Source: JASHUC01 sp035606175 (GTDB taxonomy: Bacteria > Pseudomonadota > Gammaproteobacteria > Steroidobacterales > Steroidobacteraceae). Taken from it: a stretch of DNA of 64,000 bases. Position 1 is the first letter of the stretch, and every line of letters starts with the position of its first letter. Shown here piece after piece: positions 27,764-36,588 of the stretch. Under the pieces are notes generated by a model, which was not told the origin of the DNA, made no database searches, and worked only from the letters and a program-made list of their open reading frames with translations. The DNA is taken from positions 1 to 64,000 of the forward strand of contig DATNFW010000073.1 of assembly GCA_035606175.1 (NCBI GenBank), given 5' to 3'. The position numbers were made by a program, and so were the translations under genes.

Positions 27764-28942
27764 ATGAAAATTTTGCGGATGACCGACATCGACCTGCGCG
27801 GCAAGCGGGTGCTGATTCGCGAGGACCTGAACGTGCCGGTGCAGGACGGCGCGGTGACGAGCGATGCGCGCATCCGCGCAGCGTTGCCGACGTTGAAGCT
27901 CGCATTGGAATCGGGCGCCCGCGTGTTCGTGCTCTCGCATCTCGGCAGGCCCGAGGAGGGCGTGTACGAGGAAACGCTCTCCCTCGCTCCCGTCGCCGCG
28001 CGGCTCTCCGAGCTGCTCGGCAGGCCAGTGCCGCTCAAGAAGGACTGGCTGGAGGGCGTCGACTGCGCGCCCGGCGAGGCGGTGCTCTGCGAGAACGTGC
28101 GGTTCAACAAGGGTGAAAAGAAGGACGATGAGGCGCTCGCCCGGCGCATGGCGGCACTGTGCGACGTGTTCGTGATGGACGCGTTCGCGACGGCACACCG
28201 CGCGGAGGCGAGCACGCACGGCGTCGCGCGCTTCGCACCGCAGGCCTGTGCCGGACCGCTGCTCGTCGGGGAGCTCGAGGCGCTCGAGCGCGCACTCGAC
28301 AATCCGGCCCGGCCGCTCGTCGCGATCGTCGCCGGATCGAAGGTATCGACGAAGCTCACGGTGCTCGAGGCGCTGCTCGCGAAGGTCGACCGGCTGCTCG
28401 TCGGAGGCGGCATCGCCAACACCTTCCTTGCGGCGACGGGTATCGAGGTGGGCAAGTCGCTCCAGGAGCCCGATATGCTCGACATTGCGCGCAAGCTCAT
28501 GGCGCAGGCGCGGGACCGCGGCGCGGAGATTCCCCTGCCGAGCGATGTGGTCGTCGCGAAGGAGCTGGCGGCGACGGCGCATGCGGACATTCGCTCGATC
28601 CACGAAGTCCGGTCGGACGAGCGCATTCTCGACATCGGCCCGGACACGGCCGAGCGCTGGGGCCGCACTCTCGAGTCCGCGGGTACCGTCATCTGGAACG
28701 GGCCGGTCGGGGTCTTCGAGTACGACCAGTTCGGCGAGGGTACTCGCGCCATCGCGGATGCGATCGCGCGCAGCAAGGCCTTCTCGCTCGCCGGCGGCGG
28801 CGACACGCTCGCGGCTATCGAGAAATACGGCGTCGAGGACAGCATCTCCTACATCTCCACCGGCGGTGGCGCCTTCCTCGAATTCGTGGAAGGCCGCAAG
28901 CTCCCCGCCGTCGCCATTCTGGAGGCTCGCGCAGCGCGCTGA
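27764..28942 (+). CDS. pgk: Phosphoglycerate kinase
   Basis: A 392-residue two-domain kinase that makes ATP from 1,3-bisphosphoglycerate. The N-terminal substrate site reads VLIREDLNVPVQ and the VLSHLGRP segment follows; the C-terminal nucleotide site has SLAGGGDTLAA. The ATG at 27764 gives the normal N-terminus before MTDIDLRGK. It is followed by pyk after a single base. Confidence 0.97.
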   Translation: MKILRMTDIDLRGKRVLIREDLNVPVQDGAVTSDARIRAALPTLKLALESGARVFVLSHLGRPEEGVYEETLSLAPVAARLSELLGRPVPLKKDWLEGVDCAPGEAVLCENVRFNKGEKKDDEALARRMAALCDVFVMDAFATAHRAEASTHGVARFAPQACAGPLLVGELEALERALDNPARPLVAIVAGSKVSTKLTVLEALLAKVDRLLVGGGIANTFLAATGIEVGKSLQEPDMLDIARKLMAQARDRGAEIPLPSDVVVAKELAATAHADIRSIHEVRSDERILDIGPDTAERWGRTLESAGTVIWNGPVGVFEYDQFGEGTRAIADAIARSKAFSLAGGGDTLAAIEKYGVEDSISYISTGGGAFLEFVEGRKLPAVAILEARAAR

Positions 28943-28943
28943 C

Positions 28944-30389
28944 ATGGACACCTCGAGACGGACGAAAATCGTAGCGACGGCCGGACCCGCCACCGACGAG
29001 CCCGGCGTGCTTCTCGACATGATCCAGGCCGGCGTGAACGTCGTGCGGCTCAATGCCTCGCACGGGACGCGAGACGATCTCGGACGGCGTTTGAAGCTCG
29101 TGCGCGAGGCCACCGAGCGCGCGGGCGTGAGCGTCGGGGTGCTGCTCGATCTCGGCGGCCCCAAGATCCGCATCGAGGGCTTTCAGGGCGGTCGCGTGCA
29201 GCTCGCCGAAGGCCAGCCGTTCACGCTCGATACGGCGATGGACCCTAAGTCGGGCACGGTCCGCGAAGTCGGCGTCGCCTACAAGAACCTGCCGCGGGAC
29301 GTCGCCGCGGGAGACACTCTGCTGCTCGCCGACGGTCAGATCGTCCTCGACGTGGAGAAGGTCGCGGGCACGCGCATCGATTGCCGCGTGCGGGTAGGCG
29401 GGGAGCTTTCGGATCGCAAGGGATTGAACCGCCAGGGAGGCGGTATTTCCGCACCAGCGCTTTCGGAGAAGGACCGCGACGACATCCGCTTCGCCGCCGA
29501 CCAACGGGTCGATTACGTCGCAGTCTCCTTCGCCCGCGAGGCCGCCGACGTCGAGCAGGCGCGCTCGCTGCTGCGCGCTGCAGGCGGGGAGGCGCACATC
29601 GTCGCGAAGATCGAGCGGCACGAGGCGATCGCCAACCTCTCGGGCATCATCGGTACGGCCGATGTGATCATGGTCGCCCGCGGCGACCTCGCGGTGGAGA
29701 TGGGCTACGCCGAGCTCACCGGTTTGCAAAAGACCATCATTCATCAATCGCGGGCGAAGAACCGCGTCGTCATTACGGCGACGCAGATGATGGAGTCTAT
29801 GATTCTGAGTCCCGTGCCGACCCGGGCGGAGGTGAGTGACGTCGCAAACGCGGTGATGGACGGCACGGATGCGGTGATGCTCTCGGCGGAGTCCGCGACG
29901 GGCCGCTATCCTGTCAAGGCCGTGCAGGCGATGGCACAGGTGATCGGCGGCGCGGAGAAGTACATGCTCGCGCACAGCCGCACGCGCCACCGGGTCGACG
30001 GCTCCTTCCAGGGCACGGAAGAGGCGATCGCGATGGCCGTCATGTACACGGCAAACCATATGAAGGTGCGCGCCATTGTCGCCCTCACCGAATCGGGCGC
30101 GACGCCGCTTTGGATGTCGCGCATTCGCTCTGATATTCCGATCTACGCCTTCACGCGCCAGCAGACGACTCGCGGGCGCGTCACGCTCTATCGCGGCGTG
30201 TATCCGGTGACTTACGACGTGACGACCGTGACGACCGCCGGGAGCATGGAGGCGCTCTACCGCTCGATTTTCGCGCGGCTGTTGGAGCTCTCGCTCGTCA
30301 AGCACGGCGATCTCGTGATCCTCACGAAGGGCGAGCTCTCCGGGGTGCAGGGCGGCACGAACTCCATGCAGATCCTGAAGGTCATTTGA
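28944..30389 (+). CDS. pyk: Pyruvate kinase
   Basis: A 481-residue pyruvate kinase of about the length of E. coli PykA. The N-terminal RTKIVATAGPAT, the substrate-binding VVRLNASHG, the active-site MVARGDLAVEMG and ITATQMMESM segments, and the C-terminal allosteric domain are all present. The start is one base after the pgk stop. It makes pyruvate and ATP; with PPi-dependent PFK upstream in the genome, net ATP yield per hexose would rise. Its stop overlaps a TTG start of the penicillin-acylase gene. Confidence 0.95.
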   Translation: MDTSRRTKIVATAGPATDEPGVLLDMIQAGVNVVRLNASHGTRDDLGRRLKLVREATERAGVSVGVLLDLGGPKIRIEGFQGGRVQLAEGQPFTLDTAMDPKSGTVREVGVAYKNLPRDVAAGDTLLLADGQIVLDVEKVAGTRIDCRVRVGGELSDRKGLNRQGGGISAPALSEKDRDDIRFAADQRVDYVAVSFAREAADVEQARSLLRAAGGEAHIVAKIERHEAIANLSGIIGTADVIMVARGDLAVEMGYAELTGLQKTIIHQSRAKNRVVITATQMMESMILSPVPTRAEVSDVANAVMDGTDAVMLSAESATGRYPVKAVQAMAQVIGGAEKYMLAHSRTRHRVDGSFQGTEEAIAMAVMYTANHMKVRAIVALTESGATPLWMSRIRSDIPIYAFTRQQTTRGRVTLYRGVYPVTYDVTTVTTAGSMEALYRSIFARLLELSLVKHGDLVILTKGELSGVQGGTNSMQILKVI

Positions 30390-32977
30390 AGCGCGGCGCG
30401 GGCGCGGGCCCAGGCGGGCTCGGCCGCCGGGCGCTGCGCTGGGGCCTCGCTGCGATCGGGATTCTGTGCGGCGCCGCGGCTCTCGTGTTCCTCGCGGGCT
30501 ATCTGCTGCTGCGTGCTTCCTTGCCGCGGCTCGATGGACGGCTCGTGGAGTCCGGGTTCGCCGCACCCGTGTCGATAGAGCGCGACGCAATCGGCGAAGT
30601 CACGATCACGGCGGCGAATCGGGACGATCTCGCCTTCGGCACGGGATTCGCGCACGCACAGGATCGGTTCTTCCAGATGGATCTTGCACGGCGGCTCGCC
30701 GCGGGCGAGCTGAGCGAGCTCGTCGGGCGCGCCGCCCTCGAGCAGGACCTGCGCACGCGCGTGTTCCGCTTTCGCGCCGTTGCGCGTCGCGCGTTTGCGG
30801 AGGGGACCCCCGAGCAGCGCGCGCTTCTCGAGGCGTACACGCGCGGCGTGAACGCCGGGATCGCGAGCCTCGCGAGCCACCGCACCGCGGCTCGCCCGTG
30901 GGAGTACTGGCTGCTGCGCACCCGCCCGGCGCCTTGGCGGCCGGAGGATTCCCTGCTCGTGGCGTATGCGATGTGGTGGCAGCTGCAGTCGGACGGCTTT
31001 GAAAGAGAGCGCGGAAGGCGCGCGATGGACGCCGGCATCGGCGGCCCGGTCTGCGCCGGCGGGTGGAAATGTGCGCTCGCGTTCTTGTATCCCGCGCGCA
31101 CGGCGTGGGACGCACCGAATGTCGCGGACGAGGCGGCGCTGCGCGCGGAGGACGCGCGCGATCAGGTGCCGCCGGTGATTCCTGGACCGGAGGAAGTCGA
31201 TTTGCGCGGTCGGCCCACGGCGTCTCGGGAGCCGTTTGAATCGTCGGAGCCGCCGGGGCCGCGGGCGCCGTTGCAACCGGGTGAGCCGCGGACGGAATCG
31301 GCCCATATCGGCAGCAACGGCTGGGCGGTCGCCGGGCGCTTCACGGCGAACGGAGCGGCGCTCATCGCTAGCGACATGCATCTGCCGCTTGCGCTGCCCC
31401 CGACGTGGTATCGGGTGCGGCTGCGCAGCGGGCCGCTCGAGCTCAACGGCCTCACGCTCCCCGGTGCGCCGCCGCTGATTGCGGGATCCAACGGCCATGT
31501 CGCCTGGGCATTCACGAACTCCAACGGGAAATGGCTGGACATGCGCCCCCTCACATGCCGGTCGGTGAACGACACGCAGCTGCGCACGCCGAAAGGAGAC
31601 ATCCCGCTCTCGACCGTCGTCGAGCGCATCCACGTGCGCGGCGCCGCGGACGTTCTGCTGCCGGTGCGGTCCATCGATCAGGGGGCGCGAGCCGGCCTCG
31701 AAGCCGATGTGCTCGGGTCGGGGCCGGCGCTGCTGCTCGCTGTCGATCCGGCGGCGCACCGCTGCTGGATCGGGAGCTGGGTCGCCGAGTCACCGGCCGC
31801 GACCAACATGAACCTGCTCGAGCTCGAGCGCGCGAAATCGGTGAAAGAGGTGCTCGCTCTCGCCCCCGAGATCGGCATTCCGGAGCAGAACCTCATCGTC
31901 GGCGACAGCGCGGGACACATCGGATGGACCATCGCGGGGCGTATACCCGCTCGGCGCATCGCCGGTTCGGCGCGAGGCGACGACGCATCGCTCTGGCTGA
32001 CGGGCGATGAGGCGCCACGACTTTATGACCCAGCGATCGGACGCGTTTGGACGGCGAATGCGCGACCTACCGACGACTCCACCGCGCTGGCCAAGCTCGG
32101 CGCAGAGGATGCGACCGTCGGGGTCCAGTACGTTCTCGGCGCGCGGGCGCATCAAATCCGCGATGCGCTGCTCGCTATCGATCGGCCGGTGAATTCGCAG
32201 GACATGCTGCGCATCCAACTCGACGATCGCGCCGTCTTTCTCACGCGCTGGCGGGACCTCGTGCTGCGGCTCCTCGACGAGAAGGCGCTTGCCGGCCAGC
32301 CCGCGCGCGCGGAGGTGCGCCGGCTCCTCGCGGTGTGGGACGCGCGCGCCGATGTGGATTCGGTCGGCTATCGATTCGTACGGGCATTTCACGATCGGAC
32401 CGAGACTGCAGTCTGGGCGATGGTCGTGCGCTCGCTTTGGATCGGGACCGAAGCGCCGGATGACGATGCACCCCCGGTGCCGCTGCAATTCGAGCGTGCT
32501 CTTTGGGCGCTCGTCACTCGCCAGCCGATCAACTGGCTCGGCGCGGAATTTCCGAGCTGGCGTGCGTTTCTGCTCGAGCAGTTCGACGGCACCGCCGCAG
32601 CGCTCGTGCAGCGCTGCGGCGATCTCGCGCGCTGCCGCTGGGGCGCGGCGCATCCGGTCAGCATCCGCCATCCCCTCTCTCGCGCCGTTCCGATGCTCTC
32701 GAAGCTCATCGATCTCGCGACGCTCGAGTTGCCGGGCGATCAGGACATGCCGCGCGTGCAGCGCGGAGCGTTCGGAGCATCCGAGCGGTTCGCCGTCTCG
32801 CCGGGTCACGAATCGGAGGGGTATCTCGAGCTGCCTGGCGGTCAGTGCGACCATCCGTTATCTGCGTATTACCGCGCCGGCTTTCGCGCCTGGGCGCGCG
32901 GCGAGCCGACGGCGTTTCTGCCCGGGCCGGCCGAACATCGACTTCTGCTGCAGCCGGCCCGCGGAGCGCTACACTGA
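30386..32977 (+). CDS. Penicillin acylase family Ntn-hydrolase
   Basis: An 863-residue protein with an N-terminal hydrophobic segment (about residues 14-38), then the penicillin acylase fold. The autoprocessing site is in HIGSNGWAVAG, making Ser310 the new N-terminal nucleophile of the beta chain after cleavage. The alpha chain would be residues 1-309, with a Pro-rich linker before the cut. Family members hydrolyse amide bonds of penicillins, acyl-homoserine lactones and related N-acyl compounds; the substrate here is unknown. The TTG start at 30386 overlaps the pyk stop, and no better start is visible before the hydrophobic segment. It sits where fba often follows pyk in related genomes. Confidence 0.88.
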   Translation: MKRGAGAGPGGLGRRALRWGLAAIGILCGAAALVFLAGYLLLRASLPRLDGRLVESGFAAPVSIERDAIGEVTITAANRDDLAFGTGFAHAQDRFFQMDLARRLAAGELSELVGRAALEQDLRTRVFRFRAVARRAFAEGTPEQRALLEAYTRGVNAGIASLASHRTAARPWEYWLLRTRPAPWRPEDSLLVAYAMWWQLQSDGFERERGRRAMDAGIGGPVCAGGWKCALAFLYPARTAWDAPNVADEAALRAEDARDQVPPVIPGPEEVDLRGRPTASREPFESSEPPGPRAPLQPGEPRTESAHIGSNGWAVAGRFTANGAALIASDMHLPLALPPTWYRVRLRSGPLELNGLTLPGAPPLIAGSNGHVAWAFTNSNGKWLDMRPLTCRSVNDTQLRTPKGDIPLSTVVERIHVRGAADVLLPVRSIDQGARAGLEADVLGSGPALLLAVDPAAHRCWIGSWVAESPAATNMNLLELERAKSVKEVLALAPEIGIPEQNLIVGDSAGHIGWTIAGRIPARRIAGSARGDDASLWLTGDEAPRLYDPAIGRVWTANARPTDDSTALAKLGAEDATVGVQYVLGARAHQIRDALLAIDRPVNSQDMLRIQLDDRAVFLTRWRDLVLRLLDEKALAGQPARAEVRRLLAVWDARADVDSVGYRFVRAFHDRTETAVWAMVVRSLWIGTEAPDDDAPPVPLQFERALWALVTRQPINWLGAEFPSWRAFLLEQFDGTAAALVQRCGDLARCRWGAAHPVSIRHPLSRAVPMLSKLIDLATLELPGDQDMPRVQRGAFGASERFAVSPGHESEGYLELPGGQCDHPLSAYYRAGFRAWARGEPTAFLPGPAEHRLLLQPARGALH

Positions 32978-33013
32978 GCGCCATGGAGCGGGGTCGGGGA
33001 GCGGTCCGGGCGC

Positions 33014-34219
33014 GTGCGATCGTTTGATACCTTCTCGTCGCCCTCCCGGGCGCGCCGACCCGTCGTCGGGTTGGTGCTGACGGGCGGTGGTGCGCGCTCG
33101 GCCTATCAAATCGGGGTTTTGCGAGCCCTCTCGGAGCTGCTGCCGCGCGGCCGCAATCCTTTCCCCGTCATCGTAGGCACATCCGCGGGCGCGGTTGCAG
33201 CGGCGGTCCTCGCCTCACAGGCGCACCGCTGGCGCCGTGCCGTGACCGGGCTCGAGGATGTGTGGGGCAACTTCAGGGTCTCGCAAGTCTTCGAGGTCGG
33301 CTCGTGGCACATGCTGCGCGCGGGGCTGCACTGGCTGCTCGCGCTCGCGACCGGCGGTCTGATGCTCTCCCCGCCCAGATCGGTTCTCGACAATTCCCCG
33401 CTCCGGGCTCTGCTTCGGGCGCGTGTCGAGTGGCGCGGCATCCGCATGAGCATCGAACGCGGACACTTGCGCGGTATTGCGCTCTGCGCGACCAGCTACG
33501 CGAGCGGGCAGTCCGTGACGTTCTACGACGGCGAGGATGAGATCACGGACTGGGCTCGCTCGCAGCGTCTCGGCCGCCGCACCGAGCTCACGCTCGATCA
33601 CCTGATGGCGAGCGTCGGCATCCCGCTGCTGTTCCCGCCCGTGCGCCTCGCAGACGAGTACTTCGGGGACGGCGCGATGCGGCAGGTCAATCCGCTGAGT
33701 CCGGCCGTGCACCTCGGAGCGGACCGGCTGCTCGTGCTCGGCGTGCGGGCGCGGCGTGCCGCCGGGGTGGCGACCACGCAAATTCCTTCGGCCATGCCGA
33801 CCCCGGGGCAGATATTCGGTTTCATGCTCGATACGCTGTTCACCGATCAGATCTATGCGGACCTCGAGGAGCTCCAGCGCATGAACGAGCTCGTCAGGGC
33901 GGCGCCGAGCGCCGCGCCGGGGCTGCGCGTCATCGAGACGCTGATGTTGGCCCCGAGCGTCGATCCGCGCGAAGTGGCGGCGCGGCACGTCACGGACATG
34001 CCGAGCGGCCTGCGCGCGCTGCTGCGGGTCATCGGCGCCGGCGACCTCGCTGGCAGCCAGCTCGCGAGCTATCTGATGTTTGAAGCGGGGTTCACGCGCG
34101 AGCTCATCGAGCTCGGATACCACGACGCGATGGAAGCGCGCACGGCACTCATCGCCTTCATGAGCGGGGAGCGGTTGCCGCCCGTGCTCGCGGCACCGGG
34201 AGTTGCGCAGGCGACGTAG
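33014..34219 (+). CDS. Patatin-like phospholipase
   Basis: A 401-residue protein. The oxyanion hole is GLVLTGGGARSAYQIG, the nucleophile elbow GTSAGAV (Ser at about residue 56), and the catalytic Asp lies in YFGDGAMRQ. It therefore has a complete Ser-Asp dyad for acyl-ester hydrolysis. A hydrophobic segment near residues 105-120 may bind membranes. There is no signal peptide. The GTG at 33014 is used; it is 36 bp after the acylase gene on the same strand. The lipid substrate is unknown. Confidence 0.9.
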   Translation: MRSFDTFSSPSRARRPVVGLVLTGGGARSAYQIGVLRALSELLPRGRNPFPVIVGTSAGAVAAAVLASQAHRWRRAVTGLEDVWGNFRVSQVFEVGSWHMLRAGLHWLLALATGGLMLSPPRSVLDNSPLRALLRARVEWRGIRMSIERGHLRGIALCATSYASGQSVTFYDGEDEITDWARSQRLGRRTELTLDHLMASVGIPLLFPPVRLADEYFGDGAMRQVNPLSPAVHLGADRLLVLGVRARRAAGVATTQIPSAMPTPGQIFGFMLDTLFTDQIYADLEELQRMNELVRAAPSAAPGLRVIETLMLAPSVDPREVAARHVTDMPSGLRALLRVIGAGDLAGSQLASYLMFEAGFTRELIELGYHDAMEARTALIAFMSGERLPPVLAAPGVAQAT

Positions 34220-34258
34220 CGCCGCGGGCGGATCACGAACGACCGTGACGCGAGCGCG

Positions 34259-34738
34259 TCAAAGTTTGGCAACCACCGCCTGGGCGAGCGCCTTCTCCAT
34301 GGCCCGAACCTTTTCAGCAGGCGCTTCGGCGTAGACAGCGATCTTGAGCGCCGCGCTTCCCTTCTTGACGTGCAGGGCCACCTGATTGCCGGTAGCCAGG
34401 TAAAAGGCATCATCTCCAATGCCGCTGACCGAGGTGCCGGAAGCCATGCCGCTCGCCCCAGCCCTCTTACCCGCCGCATACATCTGCAAGCCTTCGAACG
34501 AGACCGTGACGATCCTTACGCCGTTGGCGGCATGAGATGCCGTCCAGGTGCACGTCTTCTTGAAAGTCGGCATGACATATGTCCCGGCGCCGACCGAGGC
34601 ACTCACGGCGGCGCTCACCTGGGCCGGGGTGAGGAGCGCACAGGCATCTTCGGCGCCTGCGGCCATCAGCGAGGGGGAGGTCGCGGCACTTGCGACGGAG
34701 AGAGCGCCTATCGCGATCAGCCGGATTCGAGAGAGCAA
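34259..34738 (-). CDS. Secreted hypothetical protein with paired cysteines
   Basis: A 159-residue protein from a TTG start. The TTG is preceded by GGAGG at 8 nt and opens a clear signal peptide (MLSRIRLIAIGALSVASAAT). An upstream TTG in frame would put extra polar residues before the signal and has no ribosome site. The mature part begins near EDACALLTPAQVSAAV and has a second Cys in KTCTW, a layout seen in small extracytoplasmic DUF3558-like proteins, but the assignment is tentative. It is convergent to the patatin gene and divergent from the BlaI-like regulator across a 201-bp gap. Function unknown. Confidence 0.6.
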   Translation of the reverse strand: MLSRIRLIAIGALSVASAATSPSLMAAGAEDACALLTPAQVSAAVSASVGAGTYVMPTFKKTCTWTASHAANGVRIVTVSFEGLQMYAAGKRAGASGMASGTSVSGIGDDAFYLATGNQVALHVKKGSAALKIAVYAEAPAEKVRAMEKALAQAVVAKL

Positions 34739-34790
34739 GGTTGCCGCCTCCAGCAGAGCAATGCAGGAAGTGTACGGCAACGCTTGTAGC

Positions 34791-34825
34791 CCCGCAGCCC
34801 GCAGCCCGCAGCCCGCAGCCCGCAG
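34791..34825. repeat. Five tandem copies of a 7-bp repeat
   Basis: CCCGCAG occurs five times in perfect tandem (34791-34825). Degenerate copies follow up to about 34875, with GCAGC and GTAGCCCCGCAGCC variants. The array lies in the gap between the secreted protein gene and the BlaI-like gene, outside any coding region. A slippage-prone array at this place could vary the spacing of the upstream region. Confidence 0.8.
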
Positions 34826-34882
34826 CTTCGCAGCGTGCAGCTTCGCGGCCCCCGTAGCCCCGCAGCCGGCAGCGAACCGAGC

Positions 34883-34924
34883 TTGCGTTGGGCGCGCACG
34901 TATGCTACGCTATGTAGCACTACA
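34883..34924 (+). promoter_or_regulatory. Promoter and BlaI-type operator of the blaI/blaR1-like operon
   Basis: TTGCGT (34883-34888) and TACGCT (34906-34911), 17 bp apart, form a moderate -35/-10 pair. The dyad TGTAG-CA-CTACA at 34913-34924 covers the predicted start point. BlaI/MecI/CopY repressors bind TACA/TGTA dyads of this kind, so autoregulation of the operon is likely. This is inferred from the pattern and the adjacent regulator gene. Confidence 0.5.
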
Positions 34925-34939
34925 ATAGGTAGCGAGCCC

Positions 34940-35323
34940 ATGCCTCATCACATCACGGATTTGGGAGAGCTCGAGCGCGAAGTGCTCGAGCTGGTGTGGA
35001 GGAACGGTGCGGTGTCCGCCGATGCCGTACAGAAGCAGCTTTCCCGCGCGCTCAAGGAATCGACCGTCCGCACGGTCCTCAAGCGCCTCGAGGAGAAGGG
35101 CTATCTCAACCATACCGTTCAGGACCGGACCTTCATCTACAAGGCGAAGGAGAGCCGTGCGGTTGCAGCAGCGCGCGCCGTGAAGGGTATCGCGGACCGT
35201 TTCTGCAGCGGCTCCCTCGAGGAAGTGCTGGCCGGAATCGTGGATGCCCGCATGCTCGATCGTCGGGAGCTGGAACGCCTCGCCGAAAAGATTGCCAATG
35301 CCAAAGGAGGTCGCAAATCATGA
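34940..35323 (+). CDS. BlaI/MecI/CopY family transcriptional repressor
   Basis: A 127-residue protein with the BlaI winged helix: LGELEREVLELVW at the start, STVRTVLKRLEEKGYL as recognition helix region and RTFIYKAK as the wing. A C-terminal helical part gives dimerisation. Such repressors are inactivated by proteolysis triggered by their M56-family membrane partner. The ATG at 34940 is the usual start, and the stop overlaps the next gene (ATGA). Its likely operator lies just upstream. Confidence 0.9.
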   Translation: MPHHITDLGELEREVLELVWRNGAVSADAVQKQLSRALKESTVRTVLKRLEEKGYLNHTVQDRTFIYKAKESRAVAAARAVKGIADRFCSGSLEEVLAGIVDARMLDRRELERLAEKIANAKGGRKS

Positions 35324-36528
35324 CCGCCGTATCCCTCGAAGCCGCCGTACGATCGACGGTTCTGATCATGCTGGTGTGGGCCGCCATCGCCGCTCTGCGT
35401 CTCCGCAATCCTCATCGCCAGAAGGCGCTCTGGACGAGCGTCGTCTTCGCATCGCTCTGCATGCCGCTGCTGATGCAAATTCATTTGGCTCCCGCCGTCG
35501 CGGCTCCAGTGCTGCGGTGGACTATCGGGCCGGGCGGTGCCGCGCTCACCGACGCTTCGGGCGTGCGGCTTGCGGGCGTCCTCGTCTATCTCATACCAAC
35601 CCTTCTGCTCGTGTGCCGCTATGCATTCGGCTTTCACCGCGCCCGGCGCATCCGGCGCGAAGCGCAATCGCTCTGCATGCCGTGGGCGAACGGGCTCGAT
35701 GTTCGAGTCAGCGGTCGAGTCGCGAGTCCTGCTACTTTCGGTACGACGATCCTGTTGCCGCTGGAATGCTCGACCTGGAGCAGACGCAAGCTGGAGGCCG
35801 TCATGGCGCACGAGCGGGCCCACGTGCTCCATCGCGACTGTTACGTCTTGTGGCTCGCACGGCTCCACGCATGCGTCTTCTGGTTCAACCCGCTCGCATG
35901 GTGGCTCACGCGGAAGCTCGCTGCGCTTGCGGAGCAAACGAGTGACGAGGCCGCGGTCGAGACTGTGGGCGATCCGGCCGCTTACGCAGAAATCCTCCTG
36001 GGACTGCGCCTGCGGCCCGCGAGCGAGCTGGCCGCAGCAATGGCCTCTTCCGATCTACCGGCGCGCATCGAGCGCATTCTCTCGGGCGTCACGCGCTCGC
36101 CCGCACTCAGGCTCCCGCAGCTTCTCGCCATGGTCGCAGCCGTCCTGCCGGCAGTCGCTCTGGCGGCCGCGCCACTTCGGCCGATCGCGGTAGCGGGGGC
36201 ATCCGAAACGGCTTCGCTGCAACCGCGAGTCGTCAGCTGGGGACCGCTTGCGAGCTACTATCCGCGCGAGGCGATGCACAAGGGCATCGAGGGGATGGTC
36301 GAGCTCGCTGTCACTTTGGATAGTGCAGGGCGCGCCACGGACACGCAGATCCTCACGGAGTATCCGCTCGATATGGGATTCGGCGCTGCCGCCTCGGCGC
36401 TGGCGCACGTCATGAAATACAGCAACCCGACGGAGCAGCCGGTCACGTTCACCATTCACGTCAAGTTTGCGCTCACCGAAGCATCGCCCGCGCGGACTGA
36501 TTCTTCTCAAGCGACGGTCGGCGGCTGA
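35320..36528 (+). CDS. BlaR1-type M56 family membrane metallopeptidase with C-terminal TonB-like domain
   Basis: A 402-residue inner membrane protein. About three N-terminal membrane helices (within residues 8-105) are followed by the zinc protease core with HERAH (164-168) and a second block DEAAVETVGDP, then another hydrophobic helix near 270-290. The C-terminus from about residue 310 (YPREAMHKGIEGMVELAVT onward) is a TonB C-terminal-like domain in place of the penicillin-binding sensor of BlaR1/MecR1. It would cleave the adjacent BlaI-like repressor on a periplasmic cue. AAAGGAGG lies ideally before the ATG. No beta-lactamase gene is adjacent, so the regulated target is unknown. Confidence 0.88.
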   Translation: MTAVSLEAAVRSTVLIMLVWAAIAALRLRNPHRQKALWTSVVFASLCMPLLMQIHLAPAVAAPVLRWTIGPGGAALTDASGVRLAGVLVYLIPTLLLVCRYAFGFHRARRIRREAQSLCMPWANGLDVRVSGRVASPATFGTTILLPLECSTWSRRKLEAVMAHERAHVLHRDCYVLWLARLHACVFWFNPLAWWLTRKLAALAEQTSDEAAVETVGDPAAYAEILLGLRLRPASELAAAMASSDLPARIERILSGVTRSPALRLPQLLAMVAAVLPAVALAAAPLRPIAVAGASETASLQPRVVSWGPLASYYPREAMHKGIEGMVELAVTLDSAGRATDTQILTEYPLDMGFGAAASALAHVMKYSNPTEQPVTFTIHVKFALTEASPARTDSSQATVGG

Positions 36529-36588
36529 GCCCAGGTGCGGGAGCCGACTTGCGCTGCGGCGAGCAGGGCAGGCCGCTCCTCGCGCCGC

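Noticed and set aside
24676..30389. Calvin-cycle operon reading of tkt-gap-pgk
   Set aside because: No RuBisCO, phosphoribulokinase or CbbR-like regulator is present, and pyk follows; a glycolytic block is the simpler reading.
28815..30590. 591-codon open frame opposite pyk
   Set aside because: Antisense shadow; the pyruvate kinase on the plus strand is complete.
34791..34825. Possible CRISPR array at the CCCGCAG repeats
   Set aside because: The units are 7 bp and contiguous, with no spacers and no cas genes nearby.
34940..36528. Beta-lactam resistance locus
   Set aside because: There is no beta-lactamase or penicillin-binding protein gene beside it, and the M56 protein lacks the penicillin-binding sensor.
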